DNA of 64,000 nt from Thiomicrospira pelophila DSM 1534 (GCF_000711195.1 NZ_JOMR01000001.1:558001-622000), one strand, 5' to 3'. Shown: positions 8,822 to 18,286, numbered from the stretch's first letter. The notes: generated from the sequence alone by a model not told the origin. Made by a program: numbers and translations.

Positions 8822-9684
8822 AGTATAGCTCGCCAATTTGACCCCACTGGATTGGGTTCGTGACCGGTTAGGCTGGCCGGACATGATGGACTTCCGCTTT
8901 CGGGGTTATTACATTCGTTGAACCAATGCGCAATTTGTGTATCTAACTGGCAAAGTGCGGTTCGTTGGTTTTGTATGCGAGTTTGTACCTGAGATCGCCA
9001 TTCTTGATGACTAATCGTCACCGCACGCGTACTTTGGCGCGTAAAGCGATTCAGTGTTGGATTGGTTAAGTTATCTAGTGAAATAGCACTTAAATCTGTA
9101 CCCGATGGCGGCTTTTGGTCGGATATAAAAAGAAGTGCAACTAGATCGGTTTGGTTGTCTAAGTGAATGCGTCCTTCTCCGGGTTGATTACGATTAAGTG
9201 GTGCATAACGCTGGATGGGCGGATTGTTATAATCGGAATTTTGAATCACATAGCGACTATCCACCGCATACCAAATAAAGACCGGTGATGAACGGTTATC
9301 AATAAAGCGAAAATGACGTGTCGCCAAACCGTTTGGCAATCGACCAATTACGATTTCTTCGCCTTGACCACAAGGGGTGTTGGACGTGCCATTATTATTT
9401 ATATCCGGGCAGGGCAAATAGCCGGGAGACGGAATACGATTGCCGGCATAAAAGTTACCGTTGCTGTCGGTGGTATAGAGTTCGGGTGTGGACACCGCAT
9501 GCAGTAATAGGTTTGTCTTCGCTTGCTCTAAAATATCCATTTGTTTTTGGCTGGCTTGGTGTTTAAGTTTGTTGGCTTGCGGCCCCATGGTGCTGTATAG
9601 CATCGCGGAACCCGCCATAAAGAGCATTAACACCAGTAGAAGCAAGGCATAACCTTGTTGATTGTTAGCCGGAAAGCGGGGCAT
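8812..9684 (-). CDS. PilX/pilin-like membrane-anchored protein, YLPCP family
   Basis: This 290-residue protein begins NNQQGYALLLLVLMLFMAGSAMLYSTM, a pilin-type N-terminal helix that lacks Glu at +5, as in PilX-like minor pilins. Residues about 40-70 look coiled-coil (KLKHQASQKQMDILEQAK). PGYLPCPDINNNGTSNTPCGQGEE repeats the motif found in the other two genes, again with a DxNxN calcium-like loop. Later residues TRAVTISHQEW and three tail cysteines follow. It is first in the cluster, with an AAGGACG ribosome site. No pilus assembly ATPase or prepilin peptidase is in the window, so assembly must depend on genes elsewhere. Confidence 0.7.
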   Translation of the reverse strand: MPRFPANNQQGYALLLLVLMLFMAGSAMLYSTMGPQANKLKHQASQKQMDILEQAKTNLLLHAVSTPELYTTDSNGNFYAGNRIPSPGYLPCPDINNNGTSNTPCGQGEEIVIGRLPNGLATRHFRFIDNRSSPVFIWYAVDSRYVIQNSDYNNPPIQRYAPLNRNQPGEGRIHLDNQTDLVALLFISDQKPPSGTDLSAISLDNLTNPTLNRFTRQSTRAVTISHQEWRSQVQTRIQNQRTALCQLDTQIAHWFNECNNPESGSPSCPASLTGHEPNPVGSNWRAILCP

Positions 9685-9764
9685 GATCGTCCTTGGGGCG
9701 TTTAATTCGGAATGCTTAAAAAAGCCGATATATAACAGATAGGTTCTAAATTAAGCGATTTTAA

Positions 9765-11039
9765 CTAAATTGGCAATTGTTCAATTAGGCGTTGTAATGC
9801 GCCGGTCTGTTGAGCAAAGCAATCTTTAGCACGTTGACCGGCTTTTTCACGTAGCTCAGGCGATTGACTTAGTTGGATGAGCTGCTGACTTAATTGCTCG
9901 ACATCTTGTGCAATCAGCAGGCCATCGCCTTGTTTAAAAGAATCATACAAGGCTTGTAGATTTTGGTGATATTGTCCCGAAATAACCGGTTTGCCTAATG
10001 CTGCGGGTTCCAAAATATTGTGTCCACCAAATGGCACTAAGCTGCCACCAATAAAGGCGACATCACTCACTGCAAACCAAAGCATTAACTCGCCAATCGT
10101 GTCAGCAAAATAGACCGATGTGTTGGTATTAATGGTTTGGTTTTGGCTGCGGCGCGCAAAGCTAACCGAGGCCTGTTGAAGTTCCTGAGCTACTTGCTCA
10201 AAACGATCCGCATGGCGTGGAACCAGGATTAATAAAGCACCAGGCCTGGTTTTAAGTAGCTGATTATGTGCTTGAAGCATTAAGGCCTCTTCACCGGCGT
10301 GGGTGCTGGCGGCGACCCAAATAAAGCGATCATTGAGCTGGTTTTGTTGACGCCACTTTTGCGCATCGACCACCAGGCCTGGTGGTATTTCAATATCAAA
10401 TTTTAAGTTGCCGAGAGTTTTGACTCGGGCCGGTTCGGCACCGAGCTGGATGAAATGTTGGCGATCAATATCAAATTGAGTCGCAATCAGGTGGGTTTGG
10501 TTTAGCGCATTTTTAACCAATTCACCGCCCCATTTTTGATAGGACTCAAACGAATCTTGTTTTAAGCGTGCATTGGCTAAAATGAGCGGAATGCCGCGCT
10601 CATAGCAGGCCTGGTACAAGTTGGGCCAAATTTCGGTTTCGATCATAATCACCAGCTTGGGTTGGATTTGATCCAGAAAACGATGAACCGCAAACGAATA
10701 GTCATACGGAATCATTTGGTGTTGAATCGGCACGGGCGAAAACTTTAAAGCTTGTAAAGCACCTTGAGTTGAGCCGTTAGTGACCGTGAGTGCATCATTG
10801 GGGTATTGCTGATGCAATTGCTTGAGTAAAGGGAAGATGGAGCGGGTTTCGCCCACTGAGACCGCATGAATCCAGATGCCGCCAGTTTGATAATTAGCAC
10901 GCTTTAAACCAAATCGAGCCCGAAAACAGTCGATGATCGGTGTATCTGGGTCAGTCGACTTACGACAACGTTTCCAACCAGAATAAACAATGAATGGAAA
11001 CGCGAGCCAAATTAGGGTTCGATAAAGCCAAAGGGTCAT
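9765..11039 (-). CDS. waaA: 3-deoxy-D-manno-octulosonic acid transferase (Kdo transferase)
   Basis: This 424-residue GT30 enzyme attaches Kdo to lipid A on the inner face of the cytoplasmic membrane. It has an N-terminal membrane anchor (LYRTLIWLAFPFIVYSGW), WIHAVSVGET with the catalytic Glu region, IETEIWPNL, and the C-terminal FIGGSLVPFGGHNILEPAALGKPV. I prefer the ATG at 11037-11039 over the adjoining GTG. It lies 12 bp after kdsD, and that gap is itself an imperfect palindrome copy (ACCAGGCCTAGT, 11041-11052). Two exact palindrome copies lie within (10239-10250 encoding TRPG; 10372-10383 encoding PGLV). Confidence 0.95.
   Translation of the reverse strand: MTLWLYRTLIWLAFPFIVYSGWKRCRKSTDPDTPIIDCFRARFGLKRANYQTGGIWIHAVSVGETRSIFPLLKQLHQQYPNDALTVTNGSTQGALQALKFSPVPIQHQMIPYDYSFAVHRFLDQIQPKLVIMIETEIWPNLYQACYERGIPLILANARLKQDSFESYQKWGGELVKNALNQTHLIATQFDIDRQHFIQLGAEPARVKTLGNLKFDIEIPPGLVVDAQKWRQQNQLNDRFIWVAASTHAGEEALMLQAHNQLLKTRPGALLILVPRHADRFEQVAQELQQASVSFARRSQNQTINTNTSVYFADTIGELMLWFAVSDVAFIGGSLVPFGGHNILEPAALGKPVISGQYHQNLQALYDSFKQGDGLLIAQDVEQLSQQLIQLSQSPELREKAGQRAKDCFAQQTGALQRLIEQLPI
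10369..10386. repeat. 18-bp extended palindrome in waaA
   Basis: The ACCAGGCCTGGT core (10372-10383) is extended by ACC and GGT to a perfect 18-bp palindrome. A second exact core lies 122 bp away at 10239-10250. Both are in frame in waaA but in different reading phases. Confidence 0.9.
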
Positions 11040-11051
11040 CACCAGGCCTAG

Positions 11052-11990
11052 TTACTTGTTTAGGTCGTAAATTTGAATCACGCCGACCAGTTTTTCCTGA
11101 TCCTTGACAACCAATGAGGTAATTTTGAGCTTATTCATTAACTCTTCCGCCTCTGATAGTTTGGCTTCGGCCTGAATGGTTTTTGGGTTGGCGGTCATGA
11201 TATCACGTGCACTTAATTTCATTAGGTCTGTTGGATTGATATCCAAATGACGGCGTAAATCTCCATCGGTAATGATGCCTTCCGATTCGCCGACAATGCA
11301 TAAACCTAATCGACCTTCGCTCATTGTGTGAATCACGTCTTTCATCGACGCATCCGCGGCCACGGTTGGTAAAGGTTGAGTACGCATATCATGCTTAACT
11401 TTGGTCAATAATTTACGGCCTAAACTGCCACCTGGATGAAAACGCGCAAAATCATGCGGTTTAAAATCACGTGCCTGCATTAAAGCAATGGCTAAGGCAT
11501 CGCCCATTACCAAGGTAGCGGTTGTCGAAGAGGTGGGAGCTAGTTGCAGTGGACAAGCTTCTTTTGGCACCGCAATATTTAAATGATGGTCGGAGTTTTT
11601 GGCTAGGGTTGACTCTGGACGACCAGTCATGGAAATAATCACGTTTTTGTTGTCTTTTAGAAACGGCAATAAGCGGATTACCTCTTCGGTTTCGCCGGAG
11701 TTAGATAGGGCTACAAACACATCTTGAGGAGAGACCATTCCCAAGTCACCGTGAAACGCCTCGCCCGGATGCATAAAAAAGCAAGGTGTGCCAGTGCTGG
11801 CCAAAGTGGCGACGATTTTTGCGCCAATTAGCCCCGACTTACCCATGCCACAAACTACAACGCGACCTTTTGATTGCAGAATTGCATCCACGCTGAGCTC
11901 GAACTGCTCATCCAATAACAGCGACAAATTTTCGATAGCTTGGGCTTCAATTTCAAAAACCTGCTTGGCGGTTTCTAGATGTTTACTCAT
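11052..11990 (-). CDS. kdsD: Arabinose-5-phosphate isomerase KdsD (KpsF/GutQ family)
   Basis: This 312-residue enzyme isomerises ribulose-5-phosphate to arabinose-5-phosphate, the first step to Kdo. An N-terminal SIS domain (residues about 40-180) carries VVCGMGKSGLIGAKIVATLASTGTP and ALSNSGETEEV; two CBS domains follow (about 205-312), with DVIHTMSEGRLGLC and DIMTANPKT. Length and architecture are standard. It precedes waaA, the enzyme that uses the Kdo made through this pathway. Confidence 0.95.
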   Translation of the reverse strand: MSKHLETAKQVFEIEAQAIENLSLLLDEQFELSVDAILQSKGRVVVCGMGKSGLIGAKIVATLASTGTPCFFMHPGEAFHGDLGMVSPQDVFVALSNSGETEEVIRLLPFLKDNKNVIISMTGRPESTLAKNSDHHLNIAVPKEACPLQLAPTSSTTATLVMGDALAIALMQARDFKPHDFARFHPGGSLGRKLLTKVKHDMRTQPLPTVAADASMKDVIHTMSEGRLGLCIVGESEGIITDGDLRRHLDINPTDLMKLSARDIMTANPKTIQAEAKLSEAEELMNKLKITSLVVKDQEKLVGVIQIYDLNK

Positions 11991-12051
11991 AAAATATTTT
12001 GCTCCATTGCTGATCAGTAAATTCTATCGGAAAAAGTATTGAGATTAAAAG

Positions 12052-13683
12052 TTAAGGCTGACTTTTCACTAAAAACACGCGATCTACGACTTGATTACGG
12101 GTTTCAGGTTTTACAAACTCCGGACTCAAACGCGTAACAGGGTAGTCGTAAAACTCAGCAAGCTTCATGTTGTTAGGGCAAACCTGGCTAAAATCATCCC
12201 ATTTGGACTCATTCACTAAAATGAGTATTGGTTGGCTTTGGCACAACTCGATAGGTTGAAGATTTCGATTGAGATTGAATTCTATGGCTCGTGGCGAGAC
12301 GCCAATACTCGCTATAGGCAAATCTTTTAAGTTCGGATGGTTTTCAATATAGCGTGCCGCTGTAGTTGAAGTCTGATATTCCAACAATTTAGGGTAAAAC
12401 TCGATGTTGATCATAAGGTTGACGAGTAGAGATACGCTGATAAAGATCCAAACAGTAAAGTGTCGGAAGTTAATAAATTGAATTGAAAAGAGCAAAATAA
12501 TGCCCGCCAGAATTAGATAACCTATCAATGAAAGCTGAAAGTTATTAAAAATAAGCGGAATCGCTAATAGTAACCCGGCGGCCAGCCAGAAATAGCCTAA
12601 GTGTAACCAGCGTAACGGTTTGGACCACTCAAAAAAACGCACCAAATAGGCCGCGCTCATAATCGCCATAAATGGAAACAGAATATTTAGATAGTGCGGC
12701 AGTTGAAAGCTCGATAGAGAAAACACCAAAAACATAGGCAGTGTTGCAAATAATGTATAGAACTCAGCCGTAGGTTGTTTTTTGGCAAGCTTGTATAGGT
12801 AATGGCCGGTAGCAAAGTAGATCAATAGTCCCCAAGGCCAAAATGCCCAGAGTAAGGAGTGGAAGTAAAAGTCGAAACGGCCTTCACCTTGGATTGGACC
12901 GGTATTAAAAAAACGCCCAAATTGACTGTCCCAAAAGAAAAACCTGATGCCTGATACTTCGGTTTGAACGCCCCATTCTCGTAAATCGACGGCTTTTAAG
13001 GGTTGAGCGTCGAACTGAAGGTAGTAACTGATGATGACCGGTGAGGTGAAGGCTAAGGTAATAAGGATCCAGAAGTACCAGCGAATTCTTAGCAGTTCGT
13101 TGAATTGTTTTTTTAATAAAATGGCACCAAAAATAGCCGTGAATAAAGGAATGAGTACAAAAACCCCTTTAGTCATAATCATTAGGCCAGCCCCTAAAGC
13201 CGATAGCCAAAAGTCTCGCGGTTTATTGTCTTCAAAAAAAACGATTAAGTGGTAAAAAGCCATAGCCATAAAGCCCATTAAAAAAGGCTCTGCCCGGACA
13301 TCGTTGAGAGATAGTAAAAAATGTTCGGCACTGATCAGCACACCAACGGCAAGCAACGCAACCCGCAGATCATAATATCGAAGTGCAAATTTATAGGTGT
13401 AATACAGCCCGAGTAATGAAGCTAGGATCGCTGGAAGCTTATAGCCAAATAAAGTAACGCCAAAAACTGAATAGGCGAGCGCACTCAACCAAAATGGAAG
13501 GTGCGGCTTATCAAGCCAATCATCACCTTGATAAGTTATTTCATAGCTGTGGTTGGCGAACATTTCACGCGCAATTTCCGCATAGATTGCAGCATCCGGC
13601 TCCATTATCGGAATACCAATAGCCGAATAGATGACGGCAACAAATAACAGAAAAATAAGGCCTAAGCCAATTTTTTGCGCCAT
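12052..13683 (-). CDS. ArnT/PMT-type membrane glycosyltransferase (GT39/GT83-like)
   Basis: This 543-residue polytopic protein has an N-terminal hydrophobic helix, then EPDAAIYAEIAREM, matching the first periplasmic loop with the catalytic acidic pair of lipid-linked sugar transferases, and DDWLDKPHLPFWLSALAYSVFG. About eleven to twelve hydrophobic segments follow, with a soluble C-terminal tail of about 90 residues. Relatives such as ArnT move a sugar from an undecaprenyl or dolichyl carrier onto lipid A or proteins on the periplasmic side. Surrounding LPS genes favour lipid A or core modification, but the donor is unknown. It overlaps the end of the upstream membrane gene by 22 bp, suggesting coupled translation. 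Confidence 0.8.
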   Translation of the reverse strand: MAQKIGLGLIFLLFVAVIYSAIGIPIMEPDAAIYAEIAREMFANHSYEITYQGDDWLDKPHLPFWLSALAYSVFGVTLFGYKLPAILASLLGLYYTYKFALRYYDLRVALLAVGVLISAEHFLLSLNDVRAEPFLMGFMAMAFYHLIVFFEDNKPRDFWLSALGAGLMIMTKGVFVLIPLFTAIFGAILLKKQFNELLRIRWYFWILITLAFTSPVIISYYLQFDAQPLKAVDLREWGVQTEVSGIRFFFWDSQFGRFFNTGPIQGEGRFDFYFHSLLWAFWPWGLLIYFATGHYLYKLAKKQPTAEFYTLFATLPMFLVFSLSSFQLPHYLNILFPFMAIMSAAYLVRFFEWSKPLRWLHLGYFWLAAGLLLAIPLIFNNFQLSLIGYLILAGIILLFSIQFINFRHFTVWIFISVSLLVNLMINIEFYPKLLEYQTSTTAARYIENHPNLKDLPIASIGVSPRAIEFNLNRNLQPIELCQSQPILILVNESKWDDFSQVCPNNMKLAEFYDYPVTRLSPEFVKPETRNQVVDRVFLVKSQP

Positions 13684-14264
13684 GAAGCTACTCCTTTAAA
13701 TATAAAGGTGATCATAAATACGGCGGCCCATAGAAATAGCCAGAAATCCAATAGATAGTCATATCCGTTTGGTGAGTGGTTGGCCTCTAGTAACCAGGCT
13801 AGCCAAATGGCTAAGTACATAAATCCTAGACGTTTCAGCCCTTGATAAAAGGTAACAAAAACTAATAATGCCAAGAACAGGCTAAATGGATAGCTGAAGC
13901 CTGTTTCGTAGAGATCAAAGCTCATAAATCCGGTTGCGCTAGGATAAAGCACTAAACCTATTAAAAAGGTAGTGGCGGCGAGTAAGATTTTTTCTTTTGG
14001 AAGGAGTTTAGCTTGTGGAATGCCTTGTGCACGCAAAGCAAATAATGCAAGGAGCAGCACGCTTGGAAGGCTTAAGAAGGTTATAACACCATACAAAAAG
14101 TTAAAGAGGGAAATTCCTGAAAACGGCAACAGTGACAAGCCAATGAATAATGCAATCAAAAGATTGCGACACCATACAGAACAACCCAACTGATGAAAAG
14201 GCAGTCGAGAAAGTAGGCCGATCATGAGTAGGCCGATTCCTAAGGGGGTAAGAATATCAATCAT
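13662..14264 (-). CDS. Uncharacterised polytopic membrane protein
   Basis: This 200-residue protein is almost all hydrophobic, with five or six membrane segments (for example IGLLMIGLLSRLPF, LLIALFIGLSLLPF, VLLLALFALRAQG and FSLFLALLVFVTFY) and a basic tail ASWRKKLA. I do not recognise a catalytic motif. The start is the ATG 14262-14264, with GGAGG seven bases upstream; an open extension of 12 codons contains the degenerate palindrome. It overlaps the sialidase-like gene before it by 8 bp and the GT39-like gene after it by 22 bp. It may work with the transferase, as small membrane partners do, but this is inference. Confidence 0.65.
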   Translation of the reverse strand: MIDILTPLGIGLLMIGLLSRLPFHQLGCSVWCRNLLIALFIGLSLLPFSGISLFNFLYGVITFLSLPSVLLLALFALRAQGIPQAKLLPKEKILLAATTFLIGLVLYPSATGFMSFDLYETGFSYPFSLFLALLVFVTFYQGLKRLGFMYLAIWLAWLLEANHSPNGYDYLLDFWLFLWAAVFMITFIFKGVASWRKKLA

Positions 14265-15363
14265 TTTTAGCCTCCAGCCAGGCCTGGTTGAAACGGACAT
14301 GTCTAAATTGTTTTCTATCTACGGTGTAGAAAAGATGAATCAAACCATCATCGGTTCTAGTGATAGCAGGATAACCTAAAGATTGATCAGGTAAGTGCTC
14401 TATGTTTTTTGGGACAGACCATTCTTGGTTTGCGCGCTTTATGCTGAGATCAATCCGTTCGCGCCCTTGCTCAGCGTGATTGTAGGCTAATAGCCAAAAA
14501 TTTTCGTCAAGGGTAAGTCCCGCCATTGCACTGTCGGAATTGGGTAGTGTTTCAATGATTGGTGTTTGCCATTTCATTTTATGCTCAGTAGCCTGGCGAC
14601 TGATGACGCGGGGTAACTGTAAATCCATCGAGCGGTGTAAGACGCTGACTTGATTGTGCGTCGCAAAAATAACGGGTTGGATGGCATGAAAACCGGTTAG
14701 TACCCTTGTTTTAGTTAGCACTTCGCCTTGAGGAGTAATCCAGAGAATTTCACTAAACTCATTGATAGATTCATGATAAGCCGGAATGGCAATTATGTCT
14801 TCCTTAAGCCAAATGGGCGGGTTGCGAACCAGCGTGCTGATATTCAAAAAAGGTCAAGTTATGAGACGTTTCGGTTGACTCCAAGTGTTTCCCAGGTCAT
14901 CCGATACCATCATGTTTAAACTGCTGGCCGCCCAGCCTCCGGCACCAACCGAAACAAAAAACAATGCGAGTTTGTCGTCGCGTTTAGCGAGGGTCGCGTT
15001 GCCAATTAGAATGGTCATGCGTCCAGTGGCTTTTGTTAACTGTGGACTCGACATAATCACTTGCGGCGATGTCCATTCTTTAGTGCTCTGTTGATACCGC
15101 GATAAGTATAATGAGACATCGGGTTTTGCTTCTTTAGTGCCGCCATACCAGGTGGCAATTAGGTCATTGCCGTGCTTCTGGACATCAAATGCATGTACCG
15201 TTCGCGTTGGCGGTTCAGGCAGAGTGTCCATTTCAAAAAAAGCAGATTCCGCTGAAGGATGCAGAGGCGCGAGTTGATTATTCAACTCTGGTAAAGAGGG
15301 AATTGGTTTTAACCAGAAGCTTAAAACCAATAGCAGAACAATGGCGGCAGTAATGGATTTCAT
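14257..15363 (-). pseudogene. Sialidase/neuraminidase-like (BNR) protein interrupted by one in-frame TGA
   Basis: The reverse strand encodes one continuous frame of about 368 codons with a single TGA at 14854-14856. The first part (169 aa) has an N-terminal membrane or signal helix, the RTVHAFDVQKHGNDLIATWYGGTKE start of the sialidase propeller and an Asp-box VSDDLGNTW. It ends KRLIT. The frame continues PFLNISTLVRNPPIWLKED and ends in LGYPAITRTDDGLIHLFYTVDR, normal for this family. A Ser (TCA) in place of TGA would restore a typical ITSPFLNISTLV junction, so one C-to-G change explains the break. It lies between the pagL-like gene (11 bp gap) and a membrane gene (8 bp overlap). It may be a fresh pseudogene, a readthrough gene or a sequencing error. 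Confidence 0.75.
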
Positions 15364-15374
15364 TAAGTGCCTAC

Positions 15375-16046
15375 TTAGTAGTTATAGCCGAATGTTAAGT
15401 TATAAAACTCGATACCGTTGTTTTTTTCGTAGATGTTATGGTTCGAGTGATGCTGGATACCAAGTTGCCACTCCCAAGCTTTAGCATCAGAGAAATAGCC
15501 ACCGATGGCAAACTGTTCGGAAAAGGTGAAGTTTCCACCGAATTCACGAACCGAGCCATCCTTATTTTCCAGTTTGGTCGGAGCCAAAAGGCTAATGCCA
15601 GCGCGTACGTCGATAAAATCGAATACGAATAACACTGTTGGCCATTCAAACCGAAAACCAGGAGCAATCCCAAATGCATTTCCTTTATTGGTCAGGGAAA
15701 TAGTATCTCCTTCGCCTGTGGTCATTTGCCAAGACGAATAGTTGACATCCAAAAAAGGTTTGATGCTGATATTTTTTGTTATATCAAGTGCTTCATCTAA
15801 GTCGTAACGAAAGTTGGCTTCGATTTGGAAGGCATCATGTTCGGTGTAGCCACCAAATGACAAGCGAAATGAGTCGGTTCTAAACGCATTGGTGTAGCCT
15901 AAACCCGCTAGTGTGGCATAGGTCGCTCCACGCCATAGAACACCACCAAGATCAGCAGCTGATACGGATACAGTTTGCAGGGATAGGAAAAAAGCCAGAA
16001 TACTTGAAAGAATCAAGGGCTTACGAAATTGAATATTCATTGTCAT
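15375..16046 (-). CDS. PagL-like lipid A 3-O-deacylase (acyloxyacyl hydrolase family)
   Basis: This 223-residue protein has a signal peptide (PLILSSILAFFLSLQTVSVSA then ADLGG) and alternating aromatic beta-barrel strands. It ends in LGIQHHSNHNIYEKNNGIEFYNLTFGYNY. The HHSN...NNGIE pattern matches the catalytic His-x-Ser and Glu of PagL outer-membrane enzymes (PF09411), which remove the 3-O acyl chain of lipid A. The terminal aromatic residue fits barrel insertion by the Bam machinery. It heads a leftward LPS-related gene string and is divergent from hldE. Two ATGs, two codons apart, could both serve as start. Confidence 0.8.
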   Translation of the reverse strand: MTMNIQFRKPLILSSILAFFLSLQTVSVSAADLGGVLWRGATYATLAGLGYTNAFRTDSFRLSFGGYTEHDAFQIEANFRYDLDEALDITKNISIKPFLDVNYSSWQMTTGEGDTISLTNKGNAFGIAPGFRFEWPTVLFVFDFIDVRAGISLLAPTKLENKDGSVREFGGNFTFSEQFAIGGYFSDAKAWEWQLGIQHHSNHNIYEKNNGIEFYNLTFGYNY

Positions 16047-16254
16047 TAAAGGCTTCTCTACAAAAGTATTAGCTTAAAATTAAACAGAGCATTATATGGT
16101 AAAAGTGGGTGTAATTTTATTAAATTACTTTTTAGTCCACTTGGAAGCAAACAGCGTAACACTAATAGTTGGAATTTTTTGGTACGGAAGGCCTGCCTTG
16201 GCGGTGAATTCCTGTTAAACTTTCTTGCGGATTTCCATGTGAGAAAGTGAATCA

Positions 16255-17682
16255 ATGACACGAGATTTTTCGAATGCAAAACTACTGGTCGTAGGTGACG
16301 TTATGCTTGACCAGTACTGGACTGGACAAGCTCAGCGTATTTCGCCGGAGGCCCCCGTGCCGGTAGTGAAGGTGTCCGGTAACGAAATGCGTGCCGGTGG
16401 GGCCGCCAACGTCGCCCTTAATATCGCTGCTCTGGGTGCTCAGGTTCATTTAATGGGTATTGTCGGGAAGGATGTTTCCGCAGAGCAGCTAAATCAGGTA
16501 CTTGAGCGCGCTGAAGTTAGTCGTGATTGGGTTTACAGTGATAGCGGAACAATCTGTAAATTGCGAGTATTGAGTCATCACCAGCAGTTGATCCGTATGG
16601 ATTTTGAAAAGCCTGTTGAAGCTCAATGTGCACGTGAGCTGGCAACGCAAGTGGGATTAAAAGTAGGTGAATTTGACGCCCTAGTGTTATCAGACTATGC
16701 CAAAGGCGCGTTGCAATTTATTGAACCGATGATTCAAGCCGCTCGCGAAGCGGGCGTTCCGGTTTTGATTGATCCAAAAGGTGATGACTTTTCACGATAT
16801 CGTGGTGCGACCTTGGTGAAGCCTAATCAGGGCGAGTTCGAACGAATTGTGGGGGTTTGCTCAGATGAATCCAACCTGTTGATGAAGGCTGAGCAACTGA
16901 TTCAAGATTTAGATTTAGAGGCGTTGCTTGTGACACGAAGTGAACATGGCATGGCCTTGGTTACAAAGCAGTCGAAGCCTTACATGCTTAAATCACAGGC
17001 GCAAGAAGTATTCGATGTGACGGGTGCTGGTGATACAGTTATGGCGACCTTGGCTACGGCTAAAGCTGCAGGGTTAAGTTGGCAGAATGCCACCCAGTTA
17101 GCTAATGCGGCGGCGAGTATTGTTGTTCGCAAAGTGGGCACATCAACGGTTTCAAAAGCTGAACTCGACAATTACTTGCAGAGCACTTTGCGTCATAAAG
17201 GTTATGTAGCACCTAGTGAAGATGAACTGCTTTCTTTGGTTCAAGCCGCTCAAGATCAAGGTGAGAAGGTAGTGTTTACTAACGGTTGTTTTGATATTTT
17301 GCACTCTGGTCATGTGCGCTATTTAAACGAAGCCGCTAGGCTCGGTGAGCGTTTAATTGTTGCCGTGAATTCAGATGAGTCAGTCAGTGAACTTAAAGGC
17401 CCGTCTCGCCCTATTGTGCCATTAGACAGTCGGATGGAGTTACTGGCCGCATTGAGTTGTGTCGATTGGGTATTACCATTTTCTGAAGATACGCCTGAGC
17501 GATTGATTTGTAAGCTTAAACCTGATGTTTTAGTGAAAGGTGGCGATTATCAGCCTGAACAAATAGCCGGTGCTCAATGTGTTTGGGACGCAGGGGGGCA
17601 GGTTGAGGTTTTATCCTTTTGGGATGGCTTTTCGACCAGTAATATTGTTGAGCGTATTGCACAATCTGAGGATACGAAGTGA
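16255..17682 (+). CDS. hldE: Bifunctional heptose-7-phosphate kinase / heptose-1-phosphate adenylyltransferase HldE
   Basis: This 475-residue fusion makes ADP-heptose for the LPS inner core. Residues about 1-315 are a PfkB-type kinase with GGAANVALNIAALGA and the DVTGAGDTVMA active-site motif near residue 254. Residues about 335-475 are a nucleotidyltransferase with TNGCFDILHSGH (HxGH near residue 347). Length is normal. It overlaps gmhA by 4 bp (GTGA), so both enzymes of the pathway are coupled. It is divergent from the pagL-like unit. Confidence 0.97.
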   Translation: MTRDFSNAKLLVVGDVMLDQYWTGQAQRISPEAPVPVVKVSGNEMRAGGAANVALNIAALGAQVHLMGIVGKDVSAEQLNQVLERAEVSRDWVYSDSGTICKLRVLSHHQQLIRMDFEKPVEAQCARELATQVGLKVGEFDALVLSDYAKGALQFIEPMIQAAREAGVPVLIDPKGDDFSRYRGATLVKPNQGEFERIVGVCSDESNLLMKAEQLIQDLDLEALLVTRSEHGMALVTKQSKPYMLKSQAQEVFDVTGAGDTVMATLATAKAAGLSWQNATQLANAAASIVVRKVGTSTVSKAELDNYLQSTLRHKGYVAPSEDELLSLVQAAQDQGEKVVFTNGCFDILHSGHVRYLNEAARLGERLIVAVNSDESVSELKGPSRPIVPLDSRMELLAALSCVDWVLPFSEDTPERLICKLKPDVLVKGGDYQPEQIAGAQCVWDAGGQVEVLSFWDGFSTSNIVERIAQSEDTK

Positions 17683-18239
17683 TAGATTATCAGCACGTCA
17701 AACTAACACACCAGCAAGCAATTGACTCGGTTTTTGATCAGCAAGCAAAGATTGATCAACTGGTAGAAAGTGTTGTGAACAGTCTGAAAAATGGCGGCAA
17801 GGTACTTTGGTGTGGAAATGGAGGGAGTGCCGCCGACGCACAACATATGGCGGCAGAGTTTATGGTGCGATATGTCAAAAACCGTCGCCCTTTGGCTTCA
17901 ATTGCATTAACCACCGACAGCTCAATATTGACCGCACATGCGAATGACTTTGAATTCGAAAGTGTCTTTGCACGTCAAGTTGAGGCACTTGCCAAGCCGG
18001 GTGATGTGTTAATGAGTTTATCGACTTCCGGCAATAGCCGCAATGTTGTGCTGGCTCAGCAACAAGCCAAAAAAATGGGGGTGTTTTGTGCCGCCTTAAC
18101 GGGTGCAAACCCCAGTGTACTTTCTGCTGAAGCGGACCTGGCTTTCCAGGTTAACTCAAGCGAAACAGCACGTATTCAAGAAGCGCATAGCTTAATTAGT
18201 CACTTGTTGTGTGAGGGCCTAGACCAGGTTTTTTCATAG
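17679..18239 (+). CDS. gmhA: Sedoheptulose-7-phosphate isomerase GmhA
   Basis: This 186-residue SIS-domain enzyme makes heptose-7-phosphate, the substrate of HldE. Motifs CGNGGSAADAQHMAAEFMVRY and SLSTSGNSRNV are diagnostic for GmhA. The GTG start at 17679 overlaps the hldE stop. The gene ends 47 bp before glk. Confidence 0.95.
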   Translation: MIDYQHVKLTHQQAIDSVFDQQAKIDQLVESVVNSLKNGGKVLWCGNGGSAADAQHMAAEFMVRYVKNRRPLASIALTTDSSILTAHANDFEFESVFARQVEALAKPGDVLMSLSTSGNSRNVVLAQQQAKKMGVFCAALTGANPSVLSAEADLAFQVNSSETARIQEAHSLISHLLCEGLDQVFS

Positions 18240-18286
18240 ACGATTATTCTATGTGTTAACAAGCGATTGGAATCGATGGGGGTGGG

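Noticed and set aside
14257-14847. Second half of the sialidase as a separate gene
   Set aside because: It would start at TTG with no ribosome site, in the same frame as the first half, and continues the same fold.
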